DNA of 64,000 nucleotides, taken from an uncultured Poribacteria bacterium (GTDB taxonomy: Bacteria > Poribacteria > WGA-4E > WGA-3G). Location: assembly GCA_951812525.1 (NCBI GenBank), contig OX638316.1, positions 1,128,506-1,192,505 on the forward strand, in the 5' to 3' direction. The position numbers and the translations under genes are program-made. Positions 51,019 through 60,119 of this stretch are shown piece by piece. The notes under the pieces were generated by a model. The model saw only the letters and a program-made list of their open reading frames with translations, ran no database searches and was not told the DNA's origin. The first letter of the stretch is position 1. Each line of letters starts with the position of its first letter.

Positions 51019-54000
51019 CTTTATTCAGGACTTCATCCAAATTGAGAATCAGGTTTGCAATCATTGTCCATGCCGCGACTTCGACTGTATCTAAGGTCTC
51101 ATCAGGTGCTGATTCGCCGACAGTAATAAGTGCCTTTGCTGCATCGGGATCAGCTGCTAACTCCTGATAATGCGTTTGGAACGTCTTTAATAATAGTTCT
51201 TTCTCAACGGGCTTCGGTAAACGTGCAGTTGCCATCTCAAAGATATAGGCGATACGCGCCTCCGGCGTTTCGCCACCTTCCTTAATGGTACGCTCTGCGA
51301 AAGCACGTGCCGCTTCAAAGAACTGCGGATCGTTCATCAACATTAGTGCCTGCATCGGCGTATTCGTACGCTCACGACGAATTGTGCAGGCTTCACGCGA
51401 CGGTGCGTCCAAAATATTCATCTGTGGCGGTGGTGCGGTGCGTTTCCAGAACGTATAAAGGCTTCGGCGATAGACTTTATCGGCACCGGTATCTTGAACA
51501 AACGTGTCGGTATTAGATCCGGTGAACCCGACGGCTTTCCAGAGCCCATCCGGTTGTGGCGGTTTGACACTCGGACCACCAATCTTGGTATACAACAAGC
51601 CGCTGAGAGCAAGGGCATTATCACGCACAATCTCGGCATCAAGCCGGTACCTTGGAGCGCGGGAGAGGAGTATGTTATCTGCATCACGCTCCAATTTCTC
51701 AGGCGTAACCTGGGCACTCTGACGATATGTTGCCGAGGTGAGCATCAATTTGAGCATTTTTTGTACATCCCACCCAGATGCGATAAATTCAGTCGCAAGC
51801 CAATCAAGGAGTTCTGGATGCACGGGCGGTGTGCCTTGTGTGCCGAAGTCCTCCGCCGTTTCCACAATACCCACACCGAAGACATCCTGCCAGAATCTGT
51901 TAATCGCGACACGAGCCGTAAGCGGGTGTTCAGGCGAAAGCAGCCATTGGGCAAAACCGAGACGATTTGGCATCACATCCTCTGGCATCTCGGGAAGAAC
52001 GGCAGGCGTTTGTGGATAGACCTGCTCGCGTCGATTCTGATACTCACCACGCGCCAAGACGTATGCCCCTCTCGGTTCCTCTCGCTCCTCCATCACCAGT
52101 GTCGTCGTTAGTTCAGCGTCCAGTGTATCTCGTTTCTGTTGGACTTCCGCTAAGTCAGCAAAAAGTGCCTTCAAATCCGCGAATGCGCGCTGGCTGTTTT
52201 CATTCAGGGTCTTATCGAGCCTGAGGTTTTGTCGATAGTAATCCCGAATTTTTGCCTGCTGCTCAGTCTCGCGTTCGCCGCGAGGCATACCAGCAATCTC
52301 GACAACGTCTGCTGGTGTCATCGGTGCCTCGGTTTCAATGCGAAAATAAAAACCAGAGAGACCTGAATAGTTAACGACTTTCAGGAGCAGCGTATTATTA
52401 CCCGGTTTGAGTTGGACTTGGAATTGTTCCTGATCGGCACCAGCATCCCGTTGAACATTTTTGGAGAGGAGTTCAGCACCGTTCACCCAAACTTTGAGTG
52501 CGTCGTTGCTCCCGATAGACAACTGTGCTTTCTGTTGCGTAACGGAGGCTATGTTGCGGAAAAGGTAAGTAGCACTGTTTTCACCAACGATGTCGTTATG
52601 TACCTGTCCGTCAACCCAATGCGTCTGCTTCTCCCATTTGATGGTTTTACCGTTCACCTCAAATGTATCGTTCGTGTTGACGTTTTTTGTTTCAGGTTCA
52701 TAGACTTGGTAGAAAGCGACGTTACCGTGTTCGGCTGTAAATGGACCGGCGGAATGCCAGTCTCCTAATGTCATTTTGGAACCGATGGGATAAATAGTAG
52801 GTGCATCTGTCAGTGCAAGTCGGAATCGTCCCAAGCTCTTCTGTCGTAAGTCATACTCATGCTTGAGACGGATTTTCAACTGACCACCCTCCATCCCAAA
52901 GGGAGCAGCAACAAGGAAGATAGCCTGTCGATTCTCGCTCCTTCTATCAAGTGCCCATCCCGTTTCCGGCTTGTCGTCAATCGCATTTGCGACGATACCA
53001 GCAAGCCCATCTTCTCCGAGTGCTTGTTCATGGTCAGCCCATGCCTGCACGATCGGCACACGTGTCCACGGGTCGTCCGGATTAGTATCAGCAGTCTCAT
53101 TTTCGGCATTTACTTCGTCCCCTGGTGCGTCTTCTACTTCTAACTCCGTGTTGGTATTAGTGGCAGGTGTACTTCCGGCTTCGACCTCGACATCAGTATC
53201 TACGGTGGTTTTGCTCTCCGCCTGCGTTTCAATTTCAGTGTCGATATGGGCGACATCCTCTGCTGGAGACGCATCACTATCTGCTGCAGACGGGGCAATA
53301 AAGACCGCAAAATCGGTTAAGACGACGTTGCTGTTATCACTTCTGCCGACCCCGGCTTTCGGTAAGGATTCGTGTGTAATACCTTCTAATCGGACAGCAC
53401 TCCATTTGCCGGGTGGCAGTTCTGCAATAACCTCGTAAACTTCCTGCTCAGGGTTGGTGCCGCTGGCTAATACAGAGTAATCCTCCAAGATTTCGAGTGT
53501 CGCGCCTCCCTTGGAGTAGAGAGAAGCCGGTTTCACTGTCGTCCAGCGTGGCATCCTATTTTCCCAAGCGATTTGCGTCGCATCTATTTCAAGGATAGGA
53601 GCTTTCGTCTGCGCATCGAAGTCTGCAATCTGCTCATCAAATGCTGCGAGTTCCGCTTCCTGTTCCGGAGTTGGCAGCTTCACAACAGGCGGAGAATCCT
53701 TGCGATTGCCGTCCATAGCCTTCTCGGTGATATTGTTGAAAAAAGCGTAAAGTTGATAGAATTCCTTCTGTGTAATCGGATCGTACTTGTGGTCGTGGCA
53801 TTGGGCGCACCCCACCGTTAAACCCATCCAAACGGTCGAGGTGGTATCGGCTCTGTCAATGGCGTATTGGACGTAGTATTCCTCATCAATGGAACCGCCT
53901 TCGCTTGTCGTGACGTGGCATCGATTGAAACCAGTGGCGATTTGCTGTTCAAGCGTTGGCTCCGGCAAGAGGTCACCTGCCAACTGCTCAATCGTAAACT

Positions 54001-54829
54001 TGTCGAATGGCATATTTTTATTGAACGCTTCAATTACCCAATCGCGGTAGGGCCACATTTCACGGTAGTTATCTAAGTGGAGTCCATGGGTATCCCCGTA
54101 GCGCGCGACATCTAACCAGAACCGTCCGAGATGTTCCCCGTATTCAGGCTTTGTCATGAAAGCATCAATCATCTTCTCATAAGCATCTGGTGAATCATCT
54201 TCGAGGAATTTGTGGATCTCTTCGCGCGTCGGCGGCAAGCCGGTGAGATCAAAACTTAAACGTCGAATCAGGGTTCGTTTGTCGGCTTCGCTCGCGGGAC
54301 TTAGTTTCTCTTTTTCAAGACGTGAGAGTATGAACGCGTCAATGGGATTTCGGACCCAGTCTGGATTTTTAACATCAGGTAGGGTTGGACGGACTGGTAC
54401 GGTGAACGCCCAGTGCTCTTCCCATTTCGCGCCTTCGCGAATCCATTGGGTGACGACTTCAATCTGTTCGGACGTCAGAGTCTTATTGAAGTCTGCTGGT
54501 GGCATACGGTAGTGGTCATCATTAGAGGCGATACGCAGATGCAACTCACTCTCTTCGGGTTTACCGGGAACGATTACCGGGTACCCGCTCGGTTCAGAGA
54601 ACGCACCTGCTTTTGTGTCAAGCCGTAGATCAGCCTGCCGAGCCTTCGCATCCGGTCCGTGGCAGGCGAAGCAATTATCCGCAAGAATAGGTCGAACATC
54701 AAGATTGTAATTAACCGTCGCTTGTGCGGATTCGCTCTGCTCCGCAGATACCGAGGAAAGCCCGAGCACAGCAAGACAGAAACACACCAACATCATCGTT
54801 AGTGGAATCGTATTGTTAACAGTCTTCAC
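51014..54829 (-). CDS. Planctomycete-type cytochrome c with DUF1549 and DUF1553 (PSD1)
   Basis: A 1271-residue exported protein (signal peptide ending SSVSAEQ). The haem c site Cys53-Phe-Ala-Cys56-His57 comes with a distal MPP near 109. DUF1549 follows (DAFILSRLEKEKLSPASEADKRTLIRRLSFDLTGLPPT; DVARYGDTHGLH; GCAQCHDHKYDP). Around 510-590 is an acidic stretch of D/E/T/A repeats. A LamG-like region (720-860) precedes DUF1553 (NRFWQDVFGVGIVETAEDFGTQG). The DUF1549 region contains a second CxxCH. The role is unknown. It is paired with DUF1501 as usual and has its own promoter at 54968-54996. Confidence 0.9.
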   Translation of the reverse strand: MKTVNNTIPLTMMLVCFCLAVLGLSSVSAEQSESAQATVNYNLDVRPILADNCFACHGPDAKARQADLRLDTKAGAFSEPSGYPVIVPGKPEESELHLRIASNDDHYRMPPADFNKTLTSEQIEVVTQWIREGAKWEEHWAFTVPVRPTLPDVKNPDWVRNPIDAFILSRLEKEKLSPASEADKRTLIRRLSFDLTGLPPTREEIHKFLEDDSPDAYEKMIDAFMTKPEYGEHLGRFWLDVARYGDTHGLHLDNYREMWPYRDWVIEAFNKNMPFDKFTIEQLAGDLLPEPTLEQQIATGFNRCHVTTSEGGSIDEEYYVQYAIDRADTTSTVWMGLTVGCAQCHDHKYDPITQKEFYQLYAFFNNITEKAMDGNRKDSPPVVKLPTPEQEAELAAFDEQIADFDAQTKAPILEIDATQIAWENRMPRWTTVKPASLYSKGGATLEILEDYSVLASGTNPEQEVYEVIAELPPGKWSAVRLEGITHESLPKAGVGRSDNSNVVLTDFAVFIAPSAADSDASPAEDVAHIDTEIETQAESKTTVDTDVEVEAGSTPATNTNTELEVEDAPGDEVNAENETADTNPDDPWTRVPIVQAWADHEQALGEDGLAGIVANAIDDKPETGWALDRRSENRQAIFLVAAPFGMEGGQLKIRLKHEYDLRQKSLGRFRLALTDAPTIYPIGSKMTLGDWHSAGPFTAEHGNVAFYQVYEPETKNVNTNDTFEVNGKTIKWEKQTHWVDGQVHNDIVGENSATYLFRNIASVTQQKAQLSIGSNDALKVWVNGAELLSKNVQRDAGADQEQFQVQLKPGNNTLLLKVVNYSGLSGFYFRIETEAPMTPADVVEIAGMPRGERETEQQAKIRDYYRQNLRLDKTLNENSQRAFADLKALFADLAEVQQKRDTLDAELTTTLVMEEREEPRGAYVLARGEYQNRREQVYPQTPAVLPEMPEDVMPNRLGFAQWLLSPEHPLTARVAINRFWQDVFGVGIVETAEDFGTQGTPPVHPELLDWLATEFIASGWDVQKMLKLMLTSATYRQSAQVTPEKLERDADNILLSRAPRYRLDAEIVRDNALALSGLLYTKIGGPSVKPPQPDGLWKAVGFTGSNTDTFVQDTGADKVYRRSLYTFWKRTAPPPQMNILDAPSREACTIRRERTNTPMQALMLMNDPQFFEAARAFAERTIKEGGETPEARIAYIFEMATARLPKPVEKELLLKTFQTHYQELAADPDAAKALITVGESAPDETLDTVEVAAWTMIANLILNLDEVLNKG

Positions 54830-54967
54830 TAGAATCCTCTCCCTTTTAAGCGCTTAGGACGCAGCTTAGCACGCTTCCCATAATAAAAAAGCGTGAGATG
54901 CAATTTACTACTATAAAATTAGCAATTGTGACGCTTAGTTAATCAAAAGGTTTAGCAATATTGCCAT

Positions 54968-54996
54968 ATTTTAAGATGAGATTGCCTTTTTGTCAA
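54968..54996 (-). promoter_or_regulatory. Promoter of the PSD1-DUF1501 operon
   Basis: On the minus strand TTGACA (54991-54996), 17 bases, TAAAAT (54968-54973). The expected leader before the ATG at 54829 is about 130 bases. Confidence 0.75.
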
Positions 54997-55054
54997 ATAC
55001 TTCCGTTCTGATTGTCAGCATCTTGTCTATGCTGAACGAGACAGAAAAGGTCTT

Positions 55055-55825
55055 CTACTGTATCGCAATTTTCTCAAAAATGATAACATGCTGCCACGGC
55101 AAGTCATCAAGCGTTTCTACCCAAACAAGCGGATGCGGCGTCGCCTCTTTAATCACCTGCAACTCACTCATCTTGTGCAAACGTTTGATTGGCACACCCG
55201 GATCCTCAGCGCGGTATTCAACGAAAGCAACCCTACCACCAATTTTGAGTCCACGACAAATGTTCTGTATCATCTCATACGGATGCGAAAACTCGTGGTA
55301 GACATCTACCATAATTGTCAAATCTACCGATTCAGGCGGCAATTTCGGGTCGGTAATAGTCCCCAAGATCCCTTTGACGTTCGTGATACCCGCCTCTGTC
55401 ATTTTTTTACCAAGCAACTCAAGCATTTCAGGTTGTATGTCAACGCCGTAGACAGTGCCAGTGTCGCCGATTTTCGGTGCGATACGTCGGGCGATGTAGC
55501 CTGTCCCCACACCAATATCTGCCACGACATCCCCCTCTTTCAGTTTTAATAACTCAACAAGGAGATTTGGCATCTCTTCACGTTCACGTTCAGGACGCTC
55601 CAACCATTCCGCCCCTTGATGCCCCATCACGCGAGAGATTTCGCGTCCCATGTAGAATTTACCGATACCGCTTCGACTTGGCTTTCGCTGTTCGTAGCGT
55701 GTGCTCGCTGGACGCGTAGCATCGGTTTCTGAGTGTTGCTCGCCGTTGGACAGCATTGTTACACAGCTCAACAGGAATAACAGAGCGATAATGCTTCCAA
55801 AGTGCTTGGTGGTTTTCGGTTTCAC
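55055..55825 (-). CDS. Class I SAM-dependent methyltransferase with lipoprotein-type signal
   Basis: A 256-residue protein. The catalytic half has the SAM loop VVADIGVGTGYIARR (about 100-114), the acidic strand end YGVDIQPEML, and VDLTIMVDVYHEFSHP. Before it, residues 1-30 look like a signal sequence (GSIIALLFLLSC, Cys21 as a possible lipobox) followed by a charged linker. A SAM enzyme outside the cytoplasm would be odd, so the N-terminus may instead be a membrane anchor with an unusual topology. It starts at GTG three bases after the stop of the Gfo gene (TAA gca GTG), indicating translational coupling in the PhyH operon. Confidence 0.8.
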   Translation of the reverse strand: MKPKTTKHFGSIIALLFLLSCVTMLSNGEQHSETDATRPASTRYEQRKPSRSGIGKFYMGREISRVMGHQGAEWLERPEREREEMPNLLVELLKLKEGDVVADIGVGTGYIARRIAPKIGDTGTVYGVDIQPEMLELLGKKMTEAGITNVKGILGTITDPKLPPESVDLTIMVDVYHEFSHPYEMIQNICRGLKIGGRVAFVEYRAEDPGVPIKRLHKMSELQVIKEATPHPLVWVETLDDLPWQHVIIFEKIAIQ

Positions 55826-55828
55826 TGC

Positions 55829-56872
55829 TTACCACCTTCCGAGGTAAAGCCCACGGTTTTTCATCGGCATTGGCACCCGCTTTCCTTGTTGCCGTTGTGA
55901 GTCAACGATCGCGAAAACCATCTCGGTGCTTCGGTGCGCGAGTTGAATGTTGCCCTGCGTCTCAGTATCGGTGTCAATTGCATCGACAATATCCTCAATG
56001 CAACCGACAGTGCCACTTTTCCGTTCAAAAGCTGGAAACGGAACATCTAAAATCTCATCAAATTGCCCTTGCCGTTTGCGGAGTTGAAAACCGAGTCCAT
56101 TGTTGAGCGAACGGACCGTACCTTCGCTACAATTCACCTCAAATTCGTAAGCCGTACCCGGAACACTGATGCCGTTAATACCGTTCTCAAAACGGATGAA
56201 TCCCATTACAATACCCGGATCGGTCTCAGTGCGGTTATCCTCAAAGTCGGCATCGTCAACGGCGACATTGCCCTGCACGTATTCTATCGGTGAATCGCTC
56301 GCCAAGAATAGGAGAAGATCCGCAGCATGCGTATAGCCCCAGAGCGCAGCACCACCGGTATACGCAATAATAGAACGCCTGTCGCCGAGTGTGCCGCTTT
56401 CGAGAATCTCACGCATTTTGATATATCCCGGCGTGAAACGACGCTGCGTACCGAGGTTGAACTTGATGTTATACTTTTCGCACACCTCAAGCATAGCATC
56501 CGCCTCTTCCATAGATGCGCAAAGCGGTTTGTCGCAATAGATGCCTTTCACCCCGTTTTCTGCGGCGAATTGCGTGATGTCCGCGTGGTTGCCGGGACGT
56601 GTAGCAATACTAATAATATCCGGTTTCTCTTGGACTATCATCTCACGATAGTCTAAGTAATACTTCGGGATATCCCATTTGTTGCAGACGTACTGCGCTT
56701 TCTCCTCGACCACGTCCGCAGCAGCGATGAGATCTGTCCGTTCAAAAGCGGTATACCCTGAGGCGTGCGAATACGGCAGCGCACCGAACGGTGTTGCGCG
56801 AACTTCTTCATCAATTGTACCACCCATTCTGCCACAGCCAACGATGCAAACACGGTATTGATTCGCTCCCAT
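55829..56872 (-). CDS. Gfo/Idh/MocA family oxidoreductase (PhyH operon)
   Basis: A 347-residue dehydrogenase. Rossmann start CIVGCGRMGGTIDEEV, active-site motif GIYCDKPLCASMEEA (Asp-Lys-Pro in place of Glu-Lys-Pro) and NLGTQRRFTPG. The start at MGANQYRV is supported by GGGAGG 7 bases upstream; eleven upstream codons were dropped. It lies between a phytanoyl-CoA dioxygenase-type gene and a methyltransferase in one transcription direction, so it probably acts on a product of the same pathway. Confidence 0.86.
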   Translation of the reverse strand: MGANQYRVCIVGCGRMGGTIDEEVRATPFGALPYSHASGYTAFERTDLIAAADVVEEKAQYVCNKWDIPKYYLDYREMIVQEKPDIISIATRPGNHADITQFAAENGVKGIYCDKPLCASMEEADAMLEVCEKYNIKFNLGTQRRFTPGYIKMREILESGTLGDRRSIIAYTGGAALWGYTHAADLLLFLASDSPIEYVQGNVAVDDADFEDNRTETDPGIVMGFIRFENGINGISVPGTAYEFEVNCSEGTVRSLNNGLGFQLRKRQGQFDEILDVPFPAFERKSGTVGCIEDIVDAIDTDTETQGNIQLAHRSTEMVFAIVDSQRQQGKRVPMPMKNRGLYLGRW

Positions 56873-56941
56873 TGGATTTGCCTCCCTTTTCGGTGCAGCT
56901 TGCAAACTGAAAACTTGCTATACAAAAAGTCTAATACCACC

Positions 56942-57781
56942 TTAAACACTTAACTCTACAACATCCTGTTTGACAATCTCTTTTGTATGCTGATAAGATG
57001 CCGTTTGCACCAGTTCCTGAACTTCCGGGGTTAACCGGTTGATGATTGTCTCTGGCAAACTGGGTTTCCCCTCATATTGCGGACGATACCGCAGAATAAG
57101 AAAGCGTCTATCTCGGTCCTTTGGCTTCCACTGCAAAACCCCGTGGGTTAGCAACTCAGAAATAACGACAAAATCTCCCGCTTTAGGTGTAATACTTGTG
57201 AAAACATCATCCGGTTCAGGGTCAATACCATCGGGTCCCGGCGTCAGAAGATCTTCGGGTCTCTCAAATTTGCTCTTATGCGAACCCGGGATGACAATCA
57301 GTCCACCATCCCCCGGTTGTACGTCTGTCAAATAAAAGAACGCCACGAAATCGTTGCAGTAGATATAGCTATCCTTAACTTCGTAACGGGTCAGCCAGTG
57401 CCGTCCTTCACGCGCACAGTGTAAACCCGCCGGATTTGTCCCCATCGGCTGCCGATCTGGATTGTGCTGTTCAAGTGTAAGTGTACCCGTAACAAAGCGC
57501 GGTTTATTGAAGGTGAACTCTTTAATGAGAGGCCAAATAGCCGGATGCACCGTCATCGCCTCAAGCGATCGATCAAAGGCAAATCCGTGTTCATACCTAC
57601 CACCTTTGCCCGGATCCAATTCACGGGGACGCGTTGTAAACCCCTCGGGACGCTCGTCAAGCGGTGTATGAATATACTGGTCTACAGCCTCTTGTGCTGC
57701 CTTCAGCGCATCGCCCTTGACGGCTCCCTCAATGTGTAAGTAGCCCGTAACGTCAAACAGATAGCGTTGTTCGGGGGTCAT
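56942..57781 (-). CDS. Phytanoyl-CoA dioxygenase (PhyH) family protein with HxA
   Basis: A 279-residue member of the Fe(II)/2-oxoglutarate PhyH family. It shows DVTGYLHIEG, PAGLHCAREGRHWL, CNDFVAFFYLTDVQPGDGGLIVIPGSHKS and LLTHGVLQWKPKDRDRRFLILRY. In human PhyH the iron ligands are His-x-Asp and a His 89 residues later, with an Arg 11 residues on. Here His121-Cys-Ala123 and His213 (92 later), with Arg225/226, take these places, so the carboxylate ligand is missing. Halogenases of the wider superfamily have HxA or HxG here. Start codon and TTACAT-N17-TACAAT promoter are clear. It heads an operon with Gfo and methyltransferase. Confidence 0.85.
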   Translation of the reverse strand: MTPEQRYLFDVTGYLHIEGAVKGDALKAAQEAVDQYIHTPLDERPEGFTTRPRELDPGKGGRYEHGFAFDRSLEAMTVHPAIWPLIKEFTFNKPRFVTGTLTLEQHNPDRQPMGTNPAGLHCAREGRHWLTRYEVKDSYIYCNDFVAFFYLTDVQPGDGGLIVIPGSHKSKFERPEDLLTPGPDGIDPEPDDVFTSITPKAGDFVVISELLTHGVLQWKPKDRDRRFLILRYRPQYEGKPSLPETIINRLTPEVQELVQTASYQHTKEIVKQDVVELSV

Positions 57782-57842
57782 TTTTCACTCCTTCTCTGCC
57801 TGCTAATCGTAGAATCAAGATTTAGAAACGATTGTGCAGTGA

Positions 57843-57871
57843 ATTGTATCACACTTTGCAATTTTATGTAA
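57843..57871 (-). promoter_or_regulatory. Promoter of the PhyH operon
   Basis: On the minus strand TTACAT (57866-57871), 17 bases, TACAAT (57843-57848), about 60 bases before the ATG at 57781. Confidence 0.6.
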
Positions 57872-57934
57872 TCCATTCCAATACATTTAGTTGTCAGTTA
57901 GCAGTTTTCAGTTAACGGACATGTTAATACGCGC

Positions 57935-57963
57935 TTGCAACCCGTGCCTTTCTGTAGTAGAAT
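57935..57963 (+). promoter_or_regulatory. Divergent promoter of the sugar epimerase gene
   Basis: TTGCAA (57935-57940), 17 bases, TAGAAT (57958-57963), 27 bases before the ATG at 57991. Confidence 0.6.
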
Positions 57964-57990
57964 ATCTAAAAATGCAACAGAGGTTAAATA

Positions 57991-58905
57991 ATGAAACTCG
58001 GATTTGTAAGCGCAATTTTACCAGAACAGACGTTGACAGAAGTCATTCAATTCGCCGCAGGCACTGGCTTCGATTGTGTCGAATTAATGTGCTGGCCCAA
58101 AGGAAAAGCGGAACGGCGTTATGCCGGTGTCACGCACGTTGATGTAGCGGCACTTTCTGATAGAGCAGCAGACGAAATTCTGCAATGCGTCTCGGACGCA
58201 CGGATAACAATCAGCGGTTTGGGTTATTACCCCAATCCATTAACACCCAACGAAACTGAAGCCGCTATCTATAGCGAACACCTCAAAAAACTGATCCTGG
58301 CGGCAGAAAGATTATCAGTAGACATTGTAAATACGTTCATCGGTAGGGATCAGACACGTACGATAGATGAGAATTGGGACCGTTTTAAACAGGTATGGAA
58401 ACCGCTCATCCAATTCGCTGCCGACCACGGCATTCGCATCGGTATCGAGAATTGTCCTATGTTCTTCACAGAAGACGAGTGGCCCGCCGGACAAAACCTC
58501 GCATATTGTCCCGCGGTTTGGGAACGGATGTTTGAGGAAATTCCTTCCCCAAATTTCGGACTCAATTTCGACCCATCCCACTTTATATGGCTCCAGATGG
58601 ACTATTTGAAACCGCTCGTAACCTTTGCGGATCGCATCTTCCACGTGCACGCAAAAGATGTCCGGTTAGATAGAGCGAAACTTGACGAGGTCGGCATCCT
58701 CGCAACGCCTCTGTCATATCACACGCCAAAACTGCCAGGGCTTGGCGATGTCAATTGGGGCAGCTTCTTCTCCGTCTTAAGCGATACCGGTTATGACGGG
58801 GCAGTCTGTGTTGAGGTAGAGGATCGGGCTTATGAAGAGACGTTGGAGATGCGACAACGTTCCCTACGTCAGAGTCATATCTTTCTAAGACAGTTCACCG
58901 GATGA
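57991..58905 (+). CDS. Sugar phosphate isomerase/epimerase (TIM barrel)
   Basis: A 304-residue AP-endonuclease-2-type TIM barrel. It shows strand ends [58 protein letters not shown] and [11 protein letters not shown], which give the Glu/Asp/His/Glu metal site of xylose-isomerase-like epimerases. It should interconvert sugar or inositol derivatives, often together with Gfo oxidoreductases. A divergent promoter separates it from the PhyH operon, and a bioF-like gene follows after 18 bases. The exact substrate is unknown. Confidence 0.88.
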   Translation: MKLGFVSAILPEQTLTEVIQFAAGTGFDCVELMCWPKGKAERRYAGVTHVDVAALSDRAADEILQCVSDARITISGLGYYPNPLTPNETEAAIYSEHLKKLILAAERLSVDIVNTFIGRDQTRTIDENWDRFKQVWKPLIQFAADHGIRIGIENCPMFFTEDEWPAGQNLAYCPAVWERMFEEIPSPNFGLNFDPSHFIWLQMDYLKPLVTFADRIFHVHAKDVRLDRAKLDEVGILATPLSYHTPKLPGLGDVNWGSFFSVLSDTGYDGAVCVEVEDRAYEETLEMRQRSLRQSHIFLRQFTG

Positions 58906-58923
58906 GATGGAGCGACATCTCTG

Positions 58924-60087
58924 ATGAGTAGTTACGACTGGCTGAACACAGAATACGCAGCAATAGAACAAGCGGGTTTACGCCGCCATCTCCGCACCGT
59001 CATGACCGCACCAACGGGAACGATTAACCTTGATGGACGCGATGTAGTATTGCTCGGCTCAAACAACTATTTGGGATTAAGCACACACCCGCAAGTCATC
59101 GCCGCTGCAGTCGAGGCGACGCAAACCTTTGGCACAGGGGCAAGCGGCTCTCGCTTGATTTCGGGAAACAGTGAACTCTACACGACCTTGGAGACCAATC
59201 TTGCGAAGACGAAAGGCACTGAAGCCGCACTTGTTTTCAGTTCAGGCTATGCCGCCAATACAAGCATCATCCCTGTGCTTGCCGGTGAAGATGACCTTAT
59301 TTTAAGCGATGCACTCAATCATGCCAGTATCATAGACGGGTGCCGACTTAGTCGTGCTACTAAAAAAGTCTATCGACATTGCGATGCGGAGCACCTCAAG
59401 ATTTTGCTTTCAGAGTCCACGACATTTCGACGGAAACTCATCGTGACAGACAGCGTTTTCAGTATGGATGGCGACATCGCATCCTTACCTGACATCTGTG
59501 ATCTTGCTGCACAACACAATGCGATGGTTTTGGTAGATGACGCTCATGGATTCGGCGTATTGGGGAAAGACGGTAGCGGCACCGTTTCGCATTTCGGTTT
59601 GGAAGGACAAGAGATTATTCAGATGGGAACACTCAGCAAGGCGGTTGGTGCACTTGGTGGGTATATCGCGGGAAGTCGTACGCTGATTGAGATGCTTATT
59701 AATCAGGCACGTGGCTTTATCTTCACAACGGGATTACCACCAGCGACGTTGGCAGCGGCGAATGCTGCGCTTGATGTGATACGATCTTCACCGGAATTAC
59801 AGCAACGCTTATTCTCGCATGCGAAACACCTCAAAACAGCGTTGATTGACTTAGGGTATACCGTATTACCGAGCGAAACACAGATTCTCGCGGTGCTATT
59901 AGGGAATCCGCAACGGGCAACACGCGTAGCAGAAACACTACTTACCGAGGGTATATACGCACCAGCCATCCGTCCACCAGCCGTACCAAGCGGAACAAGC
60001 CGTTTAAGACTCACCGTCATGGCAACACACACAGAAGCAGAGATACAAAAGGCAATTGCTGGATTTGCCAAAGCAAAGGATTTATAG
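58924..60087 (+). CDS. Alpha-oxoamine synthase (8-amino-7-oxononanoate synthase or glycine C-acetyltransferase)
   Basis: A 387-residue PLP enzyme that condenses an acyl-CoA with an amino acid. Landmarks are LGSNNYLGLSTHP, GTGASGSRLISGN, FSSGYAANTSII, DALNHASIIDGCRLS, TDSVFSMDGDIA, VDDAHGFGVLG and the Schiff-base Lys239 in MGTLSKAVGALGGY. The length suits BioF (L-alanine plus pimeloyl-CoA or -ACP) and Kbl (glycine plus acetyl-CoA) alike, and no other biotin genes are nearby, so I leave the choice open. It is probably co-transcribed with the epimerase. It converges with the LRR gene. Confidence 0.88.
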   Translation: MSSYDWLNTEYAAIEQAGLRRHLRTVMTAPTGTINLDGRDVVLLGSNNYLGLSTHPQVIAAAVEATQTFGTGASGSRLISGNSELYTTLETNLAKTKGTEAALVFSSGYAANTSIIPVLAGEDDLILSDALNHASIIDGCRLSRATKKVYRHCDAEHLKILLSESTTFRRKLIVTDSVFSMDGDIASLPDICDLAAQHNAMVLVDDAHGFGVLGKDGSGTVSHFGLEGQEIIQMGTLSKAVGALGGYIAGSRTLIEMLINQARGFIFTTGLPPATLAAANAALDVIRSSPELQQRLFSHAKHLKTALIDLGYTVLPSETQILAVLLGNPQRATRVAETLLTEGIYAPAIRPPAVPSGTSRLRLTVMATHTEAEIQKAIAGFAKAKDL

Positions 60088-60119
60088 ACGCTGAGTGTTT
60101 CCGTATAAAACTCTTAATT

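Noticed and set aside
51014-54829. Planctomycete origin of the DNA
   Set aside because: PSD1/DUF1501 pairs are typical of Planctomycetes, but the NYPNPFNPETWIPY domains, murB and the overall gene mix fit Poribacteria better. Phylogenetic placement would be needed to settle it.
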